From contig CANLOV010000001.1 in assembly GCA_947492955.1 (NCBI GenBank), positions 558,001 through 622,000 on the forward strand: DNA of 64,000 nucleotides, read 5' to 3'. Each line of letters begins with the position of its first letter. The stretch's first letter is position 1. Position numbers and translations under genes: made by a program. Below are positions 46,704-55,805 of the stretch, piece after piece. The notes under the pieces were generated by a model that worked only from the letters and a program-made list of their open reading frames with translations, was not told the origin of the DNA and did not search any database. Origin of the DNA: an uncultured Cellulophaga sp. Its GTDB lineage: Bacteria; Bacteroidota; Bacteroidia; Flavobacteriales; Flavobacteriaceae.

Positions 46704-47186
46704 ATGATTTTAAAACAAGAAAGAGTAATTCATAAAGTATTATTATTAACTATAATATATGCCTGTGATTTCAGTAAAGAGCCAATAGAAGGAGATAAAC
46801 ATCCATGACGGAGCATATATATTATAGTGTTCTAAATAAAGAAATAGTTTGTAAATAGGTATTAAACAATGAGATTTTAAGTAAAGAGTTAAGCCTAAAA
46901 GAAGATGCAATACCTAAATTTAAAGATTTAAAAGATATATATGATGGTAAAGAAAATCAAAAGCAGTATGATTTTGGAGCAACAGATTATCATATGTGTG
47001 TGAGGTGTTTTAATCTTCAATTTTTTTTGTCCAAAAGGTTATATCTATTATCATATTCTTCAGAAGAAAGATACTATTAAATATAAGATTTTGAATGGTA
47101 ATGTTTTTGAGTATGAAACAAAAGCTCATAATAGATTGTTTATGTACGAGCCTACGAGATTATATGTTTTAAAGAAAAGTGAATAA
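46704..47186 (+). pseudogene. Decayed lipoprotein gene
   Basis: A broken reading frame. It starts with a lipoprotein-like leader (LLLTIIYACDF) from ATG 46704, which is cut by a TGA after 34 codons. A second frame then carries coding-like sequence with a TAG inside (VLNNEILSKELSLKEDAIPK, then KDIYDGKENQKQYDFGAT). A third frame continues with CPKGYIYYHIL and KYKILNGNVFEYE and ends with a stop at 47184-47186. Codon use throughout looks like real coding DNA. At least two frameshifts and one stop are needed to join the pieces. The family is not recognised. Confidence 0.7.
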
Positions 47187-47228
47187 AATTAAATAAGGAT
47201 ATATAAATATTTAAATAAAACAATACCA

Positions 47229-49076
47229 ATGAAAAAACGTATGCAAAAGCTTCTATTGTTTGGTTTTATTATAATGCAAATAGGCATTAATGCCCAAGAA
47301 TTAATACCATATAGAAAAGGTAATTTATGGGGTTATGCCAATAAAAGCGGAATTGTGAAAATTAAATGTACTTATAATAAGGTTTCTACTTTTAAAGGAG
47401 AGTTTGCTTATGTATTTAAAGAAGGTAAAAGAGGAATTATAAATAGTAGAGGTAAAGAAGTTTTAGCTTTAAAAAATTGGATTAGTTTTTCTAAAGTTAA
47501 GAACAAAAACTCTTTTCTTATTATTAATCATTTAAAGCAATATGGTGTTATTAATGGTGAAGGTAAAATAGTAATTCCATTTGGTAAATATGAAAAAATA
47601 CAGCCTTTTAATTCTTTTGGAATTACACAAGTTAATAATGGTAATTTGTTCGGTGTTATAAATTACTTGGGAAAAGAGATATTGCCATTAGATAGTTATG
47701 ATAATATTTATTTAGATAACAAAACTGATTATTTGTATTTGAATAAGAATGATAAATGCATGTTTTTATCCCCTAAAGGAGAGTTACTTTCCAATAAAAA
47801 ATACGAGAATATTTCGGCATTAAAAGGGACGAATAATTATTTTATTGTTTATAGTAGGGGTTCGTATGGAGTTTTAGATTTTAAAGGGCAAGAAATTATA
47901 CCTGTAATGTATGATCGATTACATTATGGAGGAGAAGAAATCTTTATGGTAAAAAAGAATGGTAAATGGATATACATAACTAATAAAAATAAAACTATTA
48001 TTCAGCAGTTAGATGCTTTAGAGCCCTTTGTAAGTGGTTATGCTAAAGTAATTAAAGAAGGTAAGTATGGTATTGTAAATAAGCAAGGAAAATTAATAGT
48101 TGATTTTGGAAAATATGACGATGTAAGAGATAATGAAAATGGACTCTTTGTTGTAAAAAAAGAAGGGGAGTTAGGGGTTGTAAATGTGGATGGCGTAGAA
48201 ATTGTAGCTCCTAAATATCAAAAAATATCAAATTTTAAAGGAGGTTTTGCTGTCGTATCCCTAGAAGGTAAATATGGAATTATTAATGCTGAAGGAAGAG
48301 AAATAAAAGCCTGTAAATATGAGGAGCTTCGAAAGGTACATGACAAAGGTTTAAAAGCTTCAATTTTTGTAAAAGACAGTATGTATGTGCCATCAAAAAA
48401 AGTATTAGTAAGATATAAAGAAAAAGGAAAATATGGTTTGTTTAATTCAAAAGGAAAACAACTACTTAAAGCGGCTTATCATAAGATTAATTTAGAGTAT
48501 GCGCATGCTAATGTTTTACTATCTAGGCAAGATGTAAAAAGTAAAAAAACATTATTAGGTTATTATAATGTAGATAAAGAAATGTTTATAACCGATATAA
48601 TTTACAAACAGGCAAAACCTTTTGAAAGTAAACACTTTAGTGTGGCAGAAGTACAATTACAGAACAATGCAAGAACAGTAATAAATGCGATAGGGGAACA
48701 AGTTATTCCGGCAGAATTATATTTCCAAAAAATACAACAAATAAATAATAGTCACTTATTGGTTAAATCTAATACCTTTTCTTTTGGTTTATATAATATA
48801 GCTCAGAAAAAATATAGTGTTCCATTAGGGAAATATAGTAGCCTTACACCATCTTTAGATGCTCAGTTTTTTTGTGTAGGTATAAAGGTAAAAGAACAAA
48901 ATAGAACAAGTACAAAATATGGTGTTATTAATGTAAATGGAAAAGAAATTACACCAGTAAAGTATGATAAAGTACAGGGAGTATTTAACGGAGATTTTGT
49001 TAAAAATAATAGTATAGAAGTAAAACTAGAAGGTAAAAATGGTTATGTGAATACAAGTGGTAAAGAGTTTTTTTAA
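47229..49076 (+). CDS. Exported WG-repeat protein
   Basis: A 615-residue exported protein (signal peptide ends at INAQ, residue 24). It is made of about a dozen WG repeats of 35-50 residues, each with an xxLWGYANKSGI, KRGIINSRGKE, or GKYGIVNKQGK core. Such beta-repeat proteins (WG_beta_rep) are thought to mediate protein contact. The stop overlaps the start of the next gene by one base (TAATG), so they are strongly coupled. Confidence 0.87.
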   Translation: MKKRMQKLLLFGFIIMQIGINAQELIPYRKGNLWGYANKSGIVKIKCTYNKVSTFKGEFAYVFKEGKRGIINSRGKEVLALKNWISFSKVKNKNSFLIINHLKQYGVINGEGKIVIPFGKYEKIQPFNSFGITQVNNGNLFGVINYLGKEILPLDSYDNIYLDNKTDYLYLNKNDKCMFLSPKGELLSNKKYENISALKGTNNYFIVYSRGSYGVLDFKGQEIIPVMYDRLHYGGEEIFMVKKNGKWIYITNKNKTIIQQLDALEPFVSGYAKVIKEGKYGIVNKQGKLIVDFGKYDDVRDNENGLFVVKKEGELGVVNVDGVEIVAPKYQKISNFKGGFAVVSLEGKYGIINAEGREIKACKYEELRKVHDKGLKASIFVKDSMYVPSKKVLVRYKEKGKYGLFNSKGKQLLKAAYHKINLEYAHANVLLSRQDVKSKKTLLGYYNVDKEMFITDIIYKQAKPFESKHFSVAEVQLQNNARTVINAIGEQVIPAELYFQKIQQINNSHLLVKSNTFSFGLYNIAQKKYSVPLGKYSSLTPSLDAQFFCVGIKVKEQNRTSTKYGVINVNGKEITPVKYDKVQGVFNGDFVKNNSIEVKLEGKNGYVNTSGKEFF

Positions 49077-49855
49077 TGGAGAATAAGCAAAAATATTTTT
49101 TAGTGCTAATAGTTTTTATACTATCTATAAAAAGCTATTCGCAAGCAAAAACGATACATGTTTTTGTAGCTTTGTGCGATAACCAATTTCAGGGTATTGT
49201 GCCAGTACCAAGTAAAATAGGAAACGGAAAAGATCCTAAGTTAAATTTATATTGGGGCGCTGCTTATGGTGTAAGTAATTTTTTTAATGTAAAAACTAAA
49301 GATTGGAAGTTGGTAAAACATTTAGAATCAACAAATACCAATGTTTTAGATCGAATGCTTTTTAAGCATGCAACAAAAAATGTTTACTTATTGGCAGATG
49401 CTTATGATGGACAGCAAATAAAATCTTGTACGGAAGATTTTTTAAAAGTGTCTAATAAACAAAAATTAATAAAAATTAAACAAGATAGCAAAGAGTTAAA
49501 TTTTGGTGGAGGCGCAGACTTAGTTGCATATGTTGGCCACGATGGGCTAATGGATTTTAATGTTAAGGTTAGTTATAACAAAGTAGAAGGAGCTAAGAAA
49601 GATGTTATTATTTTGGCATGTTATAGTAGGTCTTATTTTTCTTCTGAGATAAAAAAAGCGAATGCTAACCCTATTTTATGGACTACACACCTTATGGCTC
49701 CTGAAGCTTATACCTTAAAAGCAGCTATTGATGGGTGGGTTCTTAATGAATCAGGAAAACAAATAGACGAGAGAGCTGCACAAGCTTATAATAAATACCA
49801 AAAGTGTGGTATTAAAGGAGCCAGAAACCTTTTTGCAACAGGTTTTATAAACTAA
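49076..49855 (+). CDS. Exported protein with a caspase-like His/Cys signature
   Basis: A 259-residue exported protein (signal peptide about 1-23, ending YSQA). Three hydrophobic strands are followed by the right motifs for a clan CD cysteine peptidase: IHVFVALCDN, then VYLLADAYDGQQI with a helix after it, then LVAYVGHDG with His155, and VIILACYSRSYF with Cys182. The order and spacing of the GHDG and ACYS motifs match caspases, gingipains and related enzymes. It is not a documented match to a named family. It is translated together with the WG-repeat protein. Confidence 0.55.
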   Translation: MENKQKYFLVLIVFILSIKSYSQAKTIHVFVALCDNQFQGIVPVPSKIGNGKDPKLNLYWGAAYGVSNFFNVKTKDWKLVKHLESTNTNVLDRMLFKHATKNVYLLADAYDGQQIKSCTEDFLKVSNKQKLIKIKQDSKELNFGGGADLVAYVGHDGLMDFNVKVSYNKVEGAKKDVIILACYSRSYFSSEIKKANANPILWTTHLMAPEAYTLKAAIDGWVLNESGKQIDERAAQAYNKYQKCGIKGARNLFATGFIN

Positions 49856-49869
49856 TGTATAGATAAATA

Positions 49870-50076
49870 ATGACAGTTATTCTTTTTATAATAGTAGCAG
49901 CATTAATAGCTGTTTTTTTAATTAAATATGGATTTAGAAAATTAGGTGTTTCTAATAAGATCACTCAGATAATTATAGCTATTCCTTTAGCAATTTTTAT
50001 AGCATCTTTGCTTTATTATCTATTGATGGCCCTTGTATTACTCTTGGTAGATGGCGAGAATATGGATTACTTTTAA
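49870..50076 (+). CDS. Small two-helix membrane protein
   Basis: A 68-residue protein with two hydrophobic helices (about residues 2-18 and 31-61) separated by a basic turn (YGFRKLGVSNK). It begins 14 bases after the caspase-like gene and seems to share its transcript. No family recognised. Confidence 0.55.
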   Translation: MTVILFIIVAALIAVFLIKYGFRKLGVSNKITQIIIAIPLAIFIASLLYYLLMALVLLLVDGENMDYF

Positions 50077-50189
50077 GCAAAAAATAATTTAAGCTAATCG
50101 CATATACAGTAATTAAAAGCGAAAATATGTTAATGGCTTTGTAAAATGCATCATGTGGCTACATTTACGTTAAATAAATCAAAAACAAC

Positions 50190-50798
50190 ATGAAAAAAAT
50201 AATTTTTGTAGCTATTAGCGCTTTGGTATTGGTTAATTGTGGAACAGATAAAAAGAAAGATAAAGAAGGTATAAAAGAAGAATTGTTAGAAGCGCCAACA
50301 GCTGAAAATAAACAACAAATACATATAAAAGAAGATTACTTAGAGCAGTCTATTTTAGATTTTCAGAATTGTAAGGCAAAAAGTGAAGAACGCTCTGATT
50401 GTAGAAACACACTAGCGAAGTATATCAACTATACTTATAATATAAAAGATTTTAAGGATAAGAATAACAAAGAAGTAGTATACGATAGTATACAACCTAT
50501 TATTTTAAAATCTTCTAAATGGAAAAGTATAGGTTTAGCAACAATACAAGAAAATTTAGATAAAGCTTTAATGCATGCTAATAAAGGGAAGTTGGCATTG
50601 ATTATAGATACATCTAAAACTTATGGGCATGTAGTAGTTGTACAACCAGGAGAAAGTAAAAAATCTGGTTCATGGGCATTAAAATTGCCAAAAGTATTAT
50701 CGCTTTCTAATCATAATCCATCTAAATCTTTTTCAGACAAAACGTTAGCATATGCATTTAAAAAGAGTGATGATTTACAGGTGTTTATAAGAGAGTAG
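50190..50798 (+). CDS. Lipoprotein with an NlpC/P60- or amidase-like Cys/His pattern
   Basis: A 202-residue lipoprotein (lipobox VNC at residue 17). After a charged linker the C-terminal half has Cys71 in SDCRNTLAKYI, then KSSKWKSIGLA, DKALMHANKGKLALIID and His147 in YGHVVVVQPG, with a GSWALKLPKV strand after it. This order of a Cys helix, an A-N-x-G turn and a GHVxVV strand resembles NlpC/P60-type or type VI amidase effectors that cut peptidoglycan. The similarity is weak and unverified. Confidence 0.5.
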   Translation: MKKIIFVAISALVLVNCGTDKKKDKEGIKEELLEAPTAENKQQIHIKEDYLEQSILDFQNCKAKSEERSDCRNTLAKYINYTYNIKDFKDKNNKEVVYDSIQPIILKSSKWKSIGLATIQENLDKALMHANKGKLALIIDTSKTYGHVVVVQPGESKKSGSWALKLPKVLSLSNHNPSKSFSDKTLAYAFKKSDDLQVFIRE

Positions 50799-50856
50799 TT
50801 ACTAGCTTAGTAGAATTAAAGATAGTATTCGTGATTTTTCTGTAAACAGAATTAAT

Positions 50857-50898
50857 AAGGGTTTAACGTATAAAAAAGTTAAGCCCTTTTTTATACGT
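50857..50898. terminator. Two overlapping, mutually exclusive terminator stems
   Basis: AAGGGTTTAAC (50857-50867) pairs with GTTAAGCCCTT (50878-50888), allowing one G/T. The overlapping ACGTATAAAAAAG (50866-50878) pairs perfectly with CTTTTTTATACGT (50886-50898). The rest of the 350-base gap to 51148 is AT-rich with no gene; it has the 19-base repeat at 51063. Confidence 0.75.
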
Positions 50899-51062
50899 AG
50901 TTAAGTACTAACTAATAATTAGCATACGATTTTAAATTGATTGTTGCCAATTCTGAGAAATTTTCACATTAACTTTTTTAGCCATTAACTTAAAAGAAGC
51001 TTTTTTTGGTATACTTCCTAACTTTTCTATTAAATAGGCAATTTAAAAATACTTTAATATCT

Positions 51063-51081
51063 AAATAAGGAAATTAAAAAG
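51063..51081 (+). repeat. 19-base direct repeat, copy 1
   Basis: AAATAAGGAAATTAAAAAG occurs here, just downstream of the LytTR operon, and again at 55453-55471, just upstream of it. An exact 19-base repeat flanking a 4.1 kb operon could be a regulator site pair or a scar of DNA insertion. Confidence 0.5.
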
Positions 51082-51148
51082 TAGTATAGGTTTTATTAAT
51101 AATTATATTAAGGTTAAATTGTAATAAGAATACTATTGATAGATAAAC

Positions 51149-51880
51149 TTATTTTAGTAATCTAGATACAAATTCTTCTTTTTTTCGTGTAGCTACGGGT
51201 ATTTTTTCTCCTGATTTTAAGAAAACATATCCATTTTTGTCATACCTATCTACATACTTTAAATTTACAACGAAAGATTGGTGTGTTCTTATAAATGTGC
51301 TTTCTGGTAATTGACCCTCAAACTCTTTTATAGGTTTAGAGGCTATATAGTTTTTTTTATTATCTAGATAAAATGTGGTGTAGCCTTTATCGGATTGGCA
51401 GTACATTAACGATTCAAAACGTATAACCTGGTAACCTTCTTGTAGCCTTAAAACCATATGCTCTTTTTTATTGTCTACTAATTGTTCTTTTACAATTTCT
51501 AAACGTTCTTGTTGCTGATTAGAAGTAGAATTTATGGCTTTATCAATAGCAGCTTCTAATTCTTCAATATCTACGGGTTTTAATATATAATCTATAGCAC
51601 CATTCTTTAAGGCTTGTAGAGCGTATTGATCGTATGCGGTAATGAATATAACCTGAAAAGATAATTCTTTTACGTTTTCTAAAAAATCAAAAGCAATACC
51701 ATCTTTTAAGTTAATGTCTAAAAAAACTAAATCGGGTTTACACGCTTTTGTTACCGTAATGGCCTCTTTTACACTTTCGCACTCCCCTAGAATATCAACT
51801 TCTTTATTAAGAGATTGTATCATAGAGATGAGTCCTTTTCTAATATATAATTCGTCTTCTACAATTAATGCTTTAATCAT
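51149..51880 (-). CDS. LytTR-family response regulator
   Basis: A 243-residue response regulator. The receiver domain (about 1-120) has EDELYIRKGL, the phosphorylation Asp in DLVFLDINLKDG, and KPVDIEELEAAI. The LytTR DNA-binding domain (about 140-240) has YQVIRFESLMYCQSDKGYTTFYL and FIRTHQSFVVNLKYV. It overlaps the preceding kinase gene by 4 bases (ATGA). It should be phosphorylated by the downstream partner kinase and bind a direct repeat near target promoters. Confidence 0.92.
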   Translation of the reverse strand: MIKALIVEDELYIRKGLISMIQSLNKEVDILGECESVKEAITVTKACKPDLVFLDINLKDGIAFDFLENVKELSFQVIFITAYDQYALQALKNGAIDYILKPVDIEELEAAIDKAINSTSNQQQERLEIVKEQLVDNKKEHMVLRLQEGYQVIRFESLMYCQSDKGYTTFYLDNKKNYIASKPIKEFEGQLPESTFIRTHQSFVVNLKYVDRYDKNGYVFLKSGEKIPVATRKKEEFVSRLLK

Positions 51881-53586
51881 AATTCTTCGTTTTTATGAGG
51901 TAATATTAAGGTGATTTTATTTCCAGCGTAGCCACTATTAACATTTTCGATATGTAGATCGGAGGCTATATTAAGTCTTTTAGAGAAGATTTTTAATAAC
52001 TCTTTAGATTTTATATAAGTATCTATTTTCTTTTCTAGAAGCTGTTTTTCATTTTCCTTACTTTCTATACCATTATCTGTAATTACACAATTAAGAGTTT
52101 CTTTAAAGTAGCTTAATTTAATTTCTATAATTGGGTTCTCAGTCTCTTTGGTGTTACAATTTATGATTGCTTGTTCTATAAATGGTTGAACAAGCATAGG
52201 AGGTATATATATATCTTTATCTTTTAATTCGTTGTTAATATGTATTTTGTAGTCAAAACTATTTTCTACTTCAAGCTGTTGTATTTCTAGATAGTATTTA
52301 ATTGTATTTATTTCATCTATTAATAAAATTAGCGGTTTTCTTGAGCTCTCTAAAATTAGGCGTAATAATTTAGAAAACTTTGATATGTATTGAACACTTT
52401 TAGGGTTTTTGTTGTTAATCATTCCCTTCATAGTTAACAAAGAATCAGATAAATATTCTGGTTTAAGCTTTGTCCAGTTTAACCTCTGATTCATTAGAAC
52501 ATTTTTATATGAAGATTGCATAATACGATACTTAAAAAACAAAACAGCAATTATTAAAATAAAAATTAATGTAAATAAAGCTAAGGTTCCTTTTAATATT
52601 TCACTTTTAGACTCGGTAAGTTTATCATCTATATATTTAACTTTTTTTATTAACCTATTTTCATTTTTGTTAGCAGCTTCAATAGAAAGAATTTTTTCTT
52701 TAATCCTTTTCTGTAAAAGTGCTTCGTTGATTTGATAAATACTATCTAATGAAGATATAGCAATGTTTGTATTGCCATTTAGTTTATGTAAAGTATAGAA
52801 ATTTTCGAAAATACCTCTTTTGCTAGTTAGCCTACTATCAGGTGATAAATTATTATATGCAGAGTCTAAATAAATTTTAGCTAGTTTCCAATCTCCTTTT
52901 TTTGTGTAGGCAGAGCCAATATTATTGTATTTAACATTTAAATCTGCATAGTATTTTTCTTGTCTATTTCTATGAGATTCTAGGCTTTTTTTTAAATAGA
53001 AAATAGCTTCATCATACTTTTTTAATTGTAATAGAATAATCGCAAAATTATTAGAGTAAATAGATAAATTTTGATATTCTTTTTTTGTTATTTTTTTATA
53101 AGAGTTATACGCTTTTTGCCCTTGTAAATTATGATGATATAGCATACCGCATTTAAAACACAGTTTCATAAATTCTATAGAATCCTTTTTTTTAAAAAAT
53201 GGAGTAATAGAATCACAAAACTTAACACCTTCGTCTATTCTATATAAATCTATAAGATGTTCCGCTTTTAGGTTAAATGCCTTTAATAGGTTTGCAGCAT
53301 CTTTTTTTTCTGATGCTTTCTGAATCATTTCACTAGATAGTACATATCCATTTCCAAATTGTCTTGTTCTTCCGTATGATCTAGAAAGCCAAAAATATTC
53401 TTTAAAAGATAATTCATTACTAGCTTGCTTTTTTGTTAATATACTTATTACGGAGTCATATTCTCTTTGCTTAAATAATAGCTCTGTGGTATTTTTATTT
53501 GTTTGACTCCATAAAATAGAACTCCCTAAAGTATATAGGAATAAGAATAATACTATATTTAAATATGTGGTTTGGTTAGTAATCAT
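51877..53586 (-). CDS. Degenerate LytS-type kinase (probable pseudokinase)
   Basis: A 569-residue protein with the layout of the adjacent kinase: a signal-like helix, TPR-type periplasmic region (about 30-300), membrane helix (about 333-352) and a His_kinase-plus-ATPase C-terminal half. The key residues have changed. The phospho-acceptor motif PHFIFNSL of the neighbour reads KPEYLSDSL, with Glu377 in place of the His. The N-box Asn is Gln472 (PFIEQAI) and the G1 loop reads DNGIES. It has therefore probably lost both phospho-transfer and ATP hydrolysis but kept the fold. It may act as an allosteric partner of the active kinase. Confidence 0.85.
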   Translation of the reverse strand: MITNQTTYLNIVLFLFLYTLGSSILWSQTNKNTTELLFKQREYDSVISILTKKQASNELSFKEYFWLSRSYGRTRQFGNGYVLSSEMIQKASEKKDAANLLKAFNLKAEHLIDLYRIDEGVKFCDSITPFFKKKDSIEFMKLCFKCGMLYHHNLQGQKAYNSYKKITKKEYQNLSIYSNNFAIILLQLKKYDEAIFYLKKSLESHRNRQEKYYADLNVKYNNIGSAYTKKGDWKLAKIYLDSAYNNLSPDSRLTSKRGIFENFYTLHKLNGNTNIAISSLDSIYQINEALLQKRIKEKILSIEAANKNENRLIKKVKYIDDKLTESKSEILKGTLALFTLIFILIIAVLFFKYRIMQSSYKNVLMNQRLNWTKLKPEYLSDSLLTMKGMINNKNPKSVQYISKFSKLLRLILESSRKPLILLIDEINTIKYYLEIQQLEVENSFDYKIHINNELKDKDIYIPPMLVQPFIEQAIINCNTKETENPIIEIKLSYFKETLNCVITDNGIESKENEKQLLEKKIDTYIKSKELLKIFSKRLNIASDLHIENVNSGYAGNKITLILPHKNEEL

Positions 53587-55280
53587 ACAAGGGTATTCTG
53601 TTGTTTTAATACGTATGGTAATTTTAAAATAACTTTAGTTCCTTGTTCATTACTCATTTTTAAATCTTCTATAATAACAAAAAAATTATGCTTCATTTTT
53701 TTAGACAAAATGGCTAATCTGTCTTCTACTATTTTTATTGCTAAGGAAGATTTTTCCTTACTTTTTTTTGTTGAACCCGATAAAAAACCTATGCCATTAT
53801 CTTTTATAATGCATTGTAGTATTTTTCCTTGCATAGTAAAATGTATGTCAATTACAGGTTTTTTTATTTCTTGTTTAAAGCCATGGATAATAGAATTCTC
53901 TATAAATGGCTGAATAATCATTGGAGGTATTAAAAACTCATTCTTAATATTTTTATCAATATTAACTATAAAACTCACTTCTTTTTTAGCACTAAGGTTT
54001 TGTAAATCAACATAATCTTTTAAGCCTATAATTTCTTCATTTATTGGAATAAATTTTTGAGATTGATCCTTTACAATAAACTTTAATATGTTCGAAAATT
54101 TTGACAGGTATAGTGATGCCTTATTATGCTCATTATTTAGCACCATTCCTTGAACAATGGAAAGTGAATTAAATATAAAGTGAGGTGTCATTTGTGAAGT
54201 AAGTAACTCTTGTTCATTTAAGACTTTTTGATATTTTAGTTTTATATTTTTATACATATATAAAAGAGCTAAAGAAGTCATTGCAATAATTAAATAAGCT
54301 AGAATAAGGTACCCGGTTACTTTTGTTTTATTTGTTGTTTTTATTTCCTTATCTATAGAGGTAACTCTTTTGGTAAGAATGTTTTTTCGTTGGTTTATGG
54401 CAGATAGTTCCTGTGTTTTTTCTTTTATTTTAGTATCATAAACATAGTTGTTATAATCATCAATTTGATGAATAATATTTAATGCTTCATTATGTTTTCC
54501 TTGTAGTGTGTAAAAATGATAGTAAGTTTTTAACCATTCTTTTTTATGAATAACCTTTTTTGTGTGTTGTAAGGTGTAAGAAGCAGAATCTAAATATTTT
54601 TTAGCCTTTTTCCAGTTTTTATATACTATTGAAATTTTAGCAATGTTAGTTAGGCCAACATTAATATATTCTAATTCATTTGCCTCATAACTAATATCAA
54701 TTCCTTTCTTTAGATAATATAGTGCTTTAGGATATTTTTTTAAATTCATTAATATAACACCATTGGTATTAATATAAATAGGCGTTTGTTTTAATTCTTC
54801 ATTAGTGATTTTTTTATATGTATCATAAGCTTTTTTATAGTTGTCACCATCGTTATACAAAACACCACACTTAACACATAGTTCCTGTAAAAAAGGTGCA
54901 TTGCTTTTTTCTAAATATAAAATTGCACTATCACAAAAAGTAACTCCTTCATTAGTTTTTGATAAGTCTACTAAGTTTTCTGCTTTTAAATTATAGGCAA
55001 TAGATAAATTTTTTATTTGGTTTGTTTCTTGTAACTCTGATATGGCTTTATCTAGAAGAACAAGACTTTTATATTGTTTATTAACTTTACTGTAAGATTT
55101 AGATAAAATAAAAATGTCATCAATAGAAAGATTTGTTGATCGTTCTTTATTAGTAAGATTTTTAATAACATCATCGTATTTTTTTTGATTAAAAAGTTCA
55201 GTTAAGTTGTTAGACTGAGCAACTATAGCTATAGAAAAAAAGAAACAGAATAGAATAAGACTTTTTTTTAAAAAATGCAT
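53583..55280 (-). CDS. LytS-type sensor histidine kinase with TPR sensor
   Basis: A 565-residue kinase. The signal peptide is residues 1-21, with TPR-type repeats at about 25-300 and a membrane helix at about 322-343. The His_kinase domain contains SQMTPHFIFNSL with His367 as the phospho-acceptor. The ATPase part has IPPMIIQPFIENSIIHGF (N-box Asn462) and DNGIGF. All the key residues are intact. It is first in a three-gene operon with 4-base overlaps (kinase, pseudokinase, LytTR regulator). The neighbouring galactan genes suggest a glycan-linked signal, but this is inference. Confidence 0.9.
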   Translation of the reverse strand: MHFLKKSLILFCFFFSIAIVAQSNNLTELFNQKKYDDVIKNLTNKERSTNLSIDDIFILSKSYSKVNKQYKSLVLLDKAISELQETNQIKNLSIAYNLKAENLVDLSKTNEGVTFCDSAILYLEKSNAPFLQELCVKCGVLYNDGDNYKKAYDTYKKITNEELKQTPIYINTNGVILMNLKKYPKALYYLKKGIDISYEANELEYINVGLTNIAKISIVYKNWKKAKKYLDSASYTLQHTKKVIHKKEWLKTYYHFYTLQGKHNEALNIIHQIDDYNNYVYDTKIKEKTQELSAINQRKNILTKRVTSIDKEIKTTNKTKVTGYLILAYLIIAMTSLALLYMYKNIKLKYQKVLNEQELLTSQMTPHFIFNSLSIVQGMVLNNEHNKASLYLSKFSNILKFIVKDQSQKFIPINEEIIGLKDYVDLQNLSAKKEVSFIVNIDKNIKNEFLIPPMIIQPFIENSIIHGFKQEIKKPVIDIHFTMQGKILQCIIKDNGIGFLSGSTKKSKEKSSLAIKIVEDRLAILSKKMKHNFFVIIEDLKMSNEQGTKVILKLPYVLKQQNTLV

Positions 55281-55805
55281 TAATGAATAAAATACTTGTG
55301 TTAAATTATTTTTTGATTGTATATACTACTTTTAAGATTTCTAAAATTATAGTGTTGTATTTATTTGATATTAGTTAAATCTGCTAGATTCCTATACCAT
55401 ATAAATATTATACTCTAAAATAATTAAAGCTATATTTTCGTAATAAAACTCAAAATAAGGAAATTAAAAAGATTTATTAAATAAATAATCGATATTAGCT
55501 TATAAGTAGTTAATATTCGAAAACCTTTAATCTATACTATATTATAATTAAAACAGATTAAGAGAATAGTTTTAATTTTTATAAATAATAGTTATATGTA
55601 AAAAATTAAAATGATGTTGTGAGGGAAGAAAATTTCTTGTACCCTATTAAATAAAGGTTTAAAGAAAATACAAGTAATGTTGAATTATTTTAACAATGTA
55701 GTGGCTGGATAGATTTAGCCTACCCAGCCTATGATTTTTATCAATATACTACTTTATGGTATTTAACTGGAAATTATATTAAAATACAAAACCAGTTTAT
55801 TTATA
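55281..55805. other. Non-coding gap with 19-base direct repeat, copy 2
   Basis: 525 bases, very AT-rich, without a convincing gene. It has the second copy of AAATAAGGAAATTAAAAAG at 55453-55471. A short inverted pair (GGCTGG...CCAGCC with a loop) near 55702-55727 could be the terminator of the VOC gene. It must also hold the promoter of the kinase operon. Confidence 0.4.

Noticed and set aside
25500-50900. Transposase, integrase or prophage genes in the accessory regions
   Set aside because: None of the predicted proteins carries a DDE, tyrosine or serine recombinase motif or a phage structural domain.
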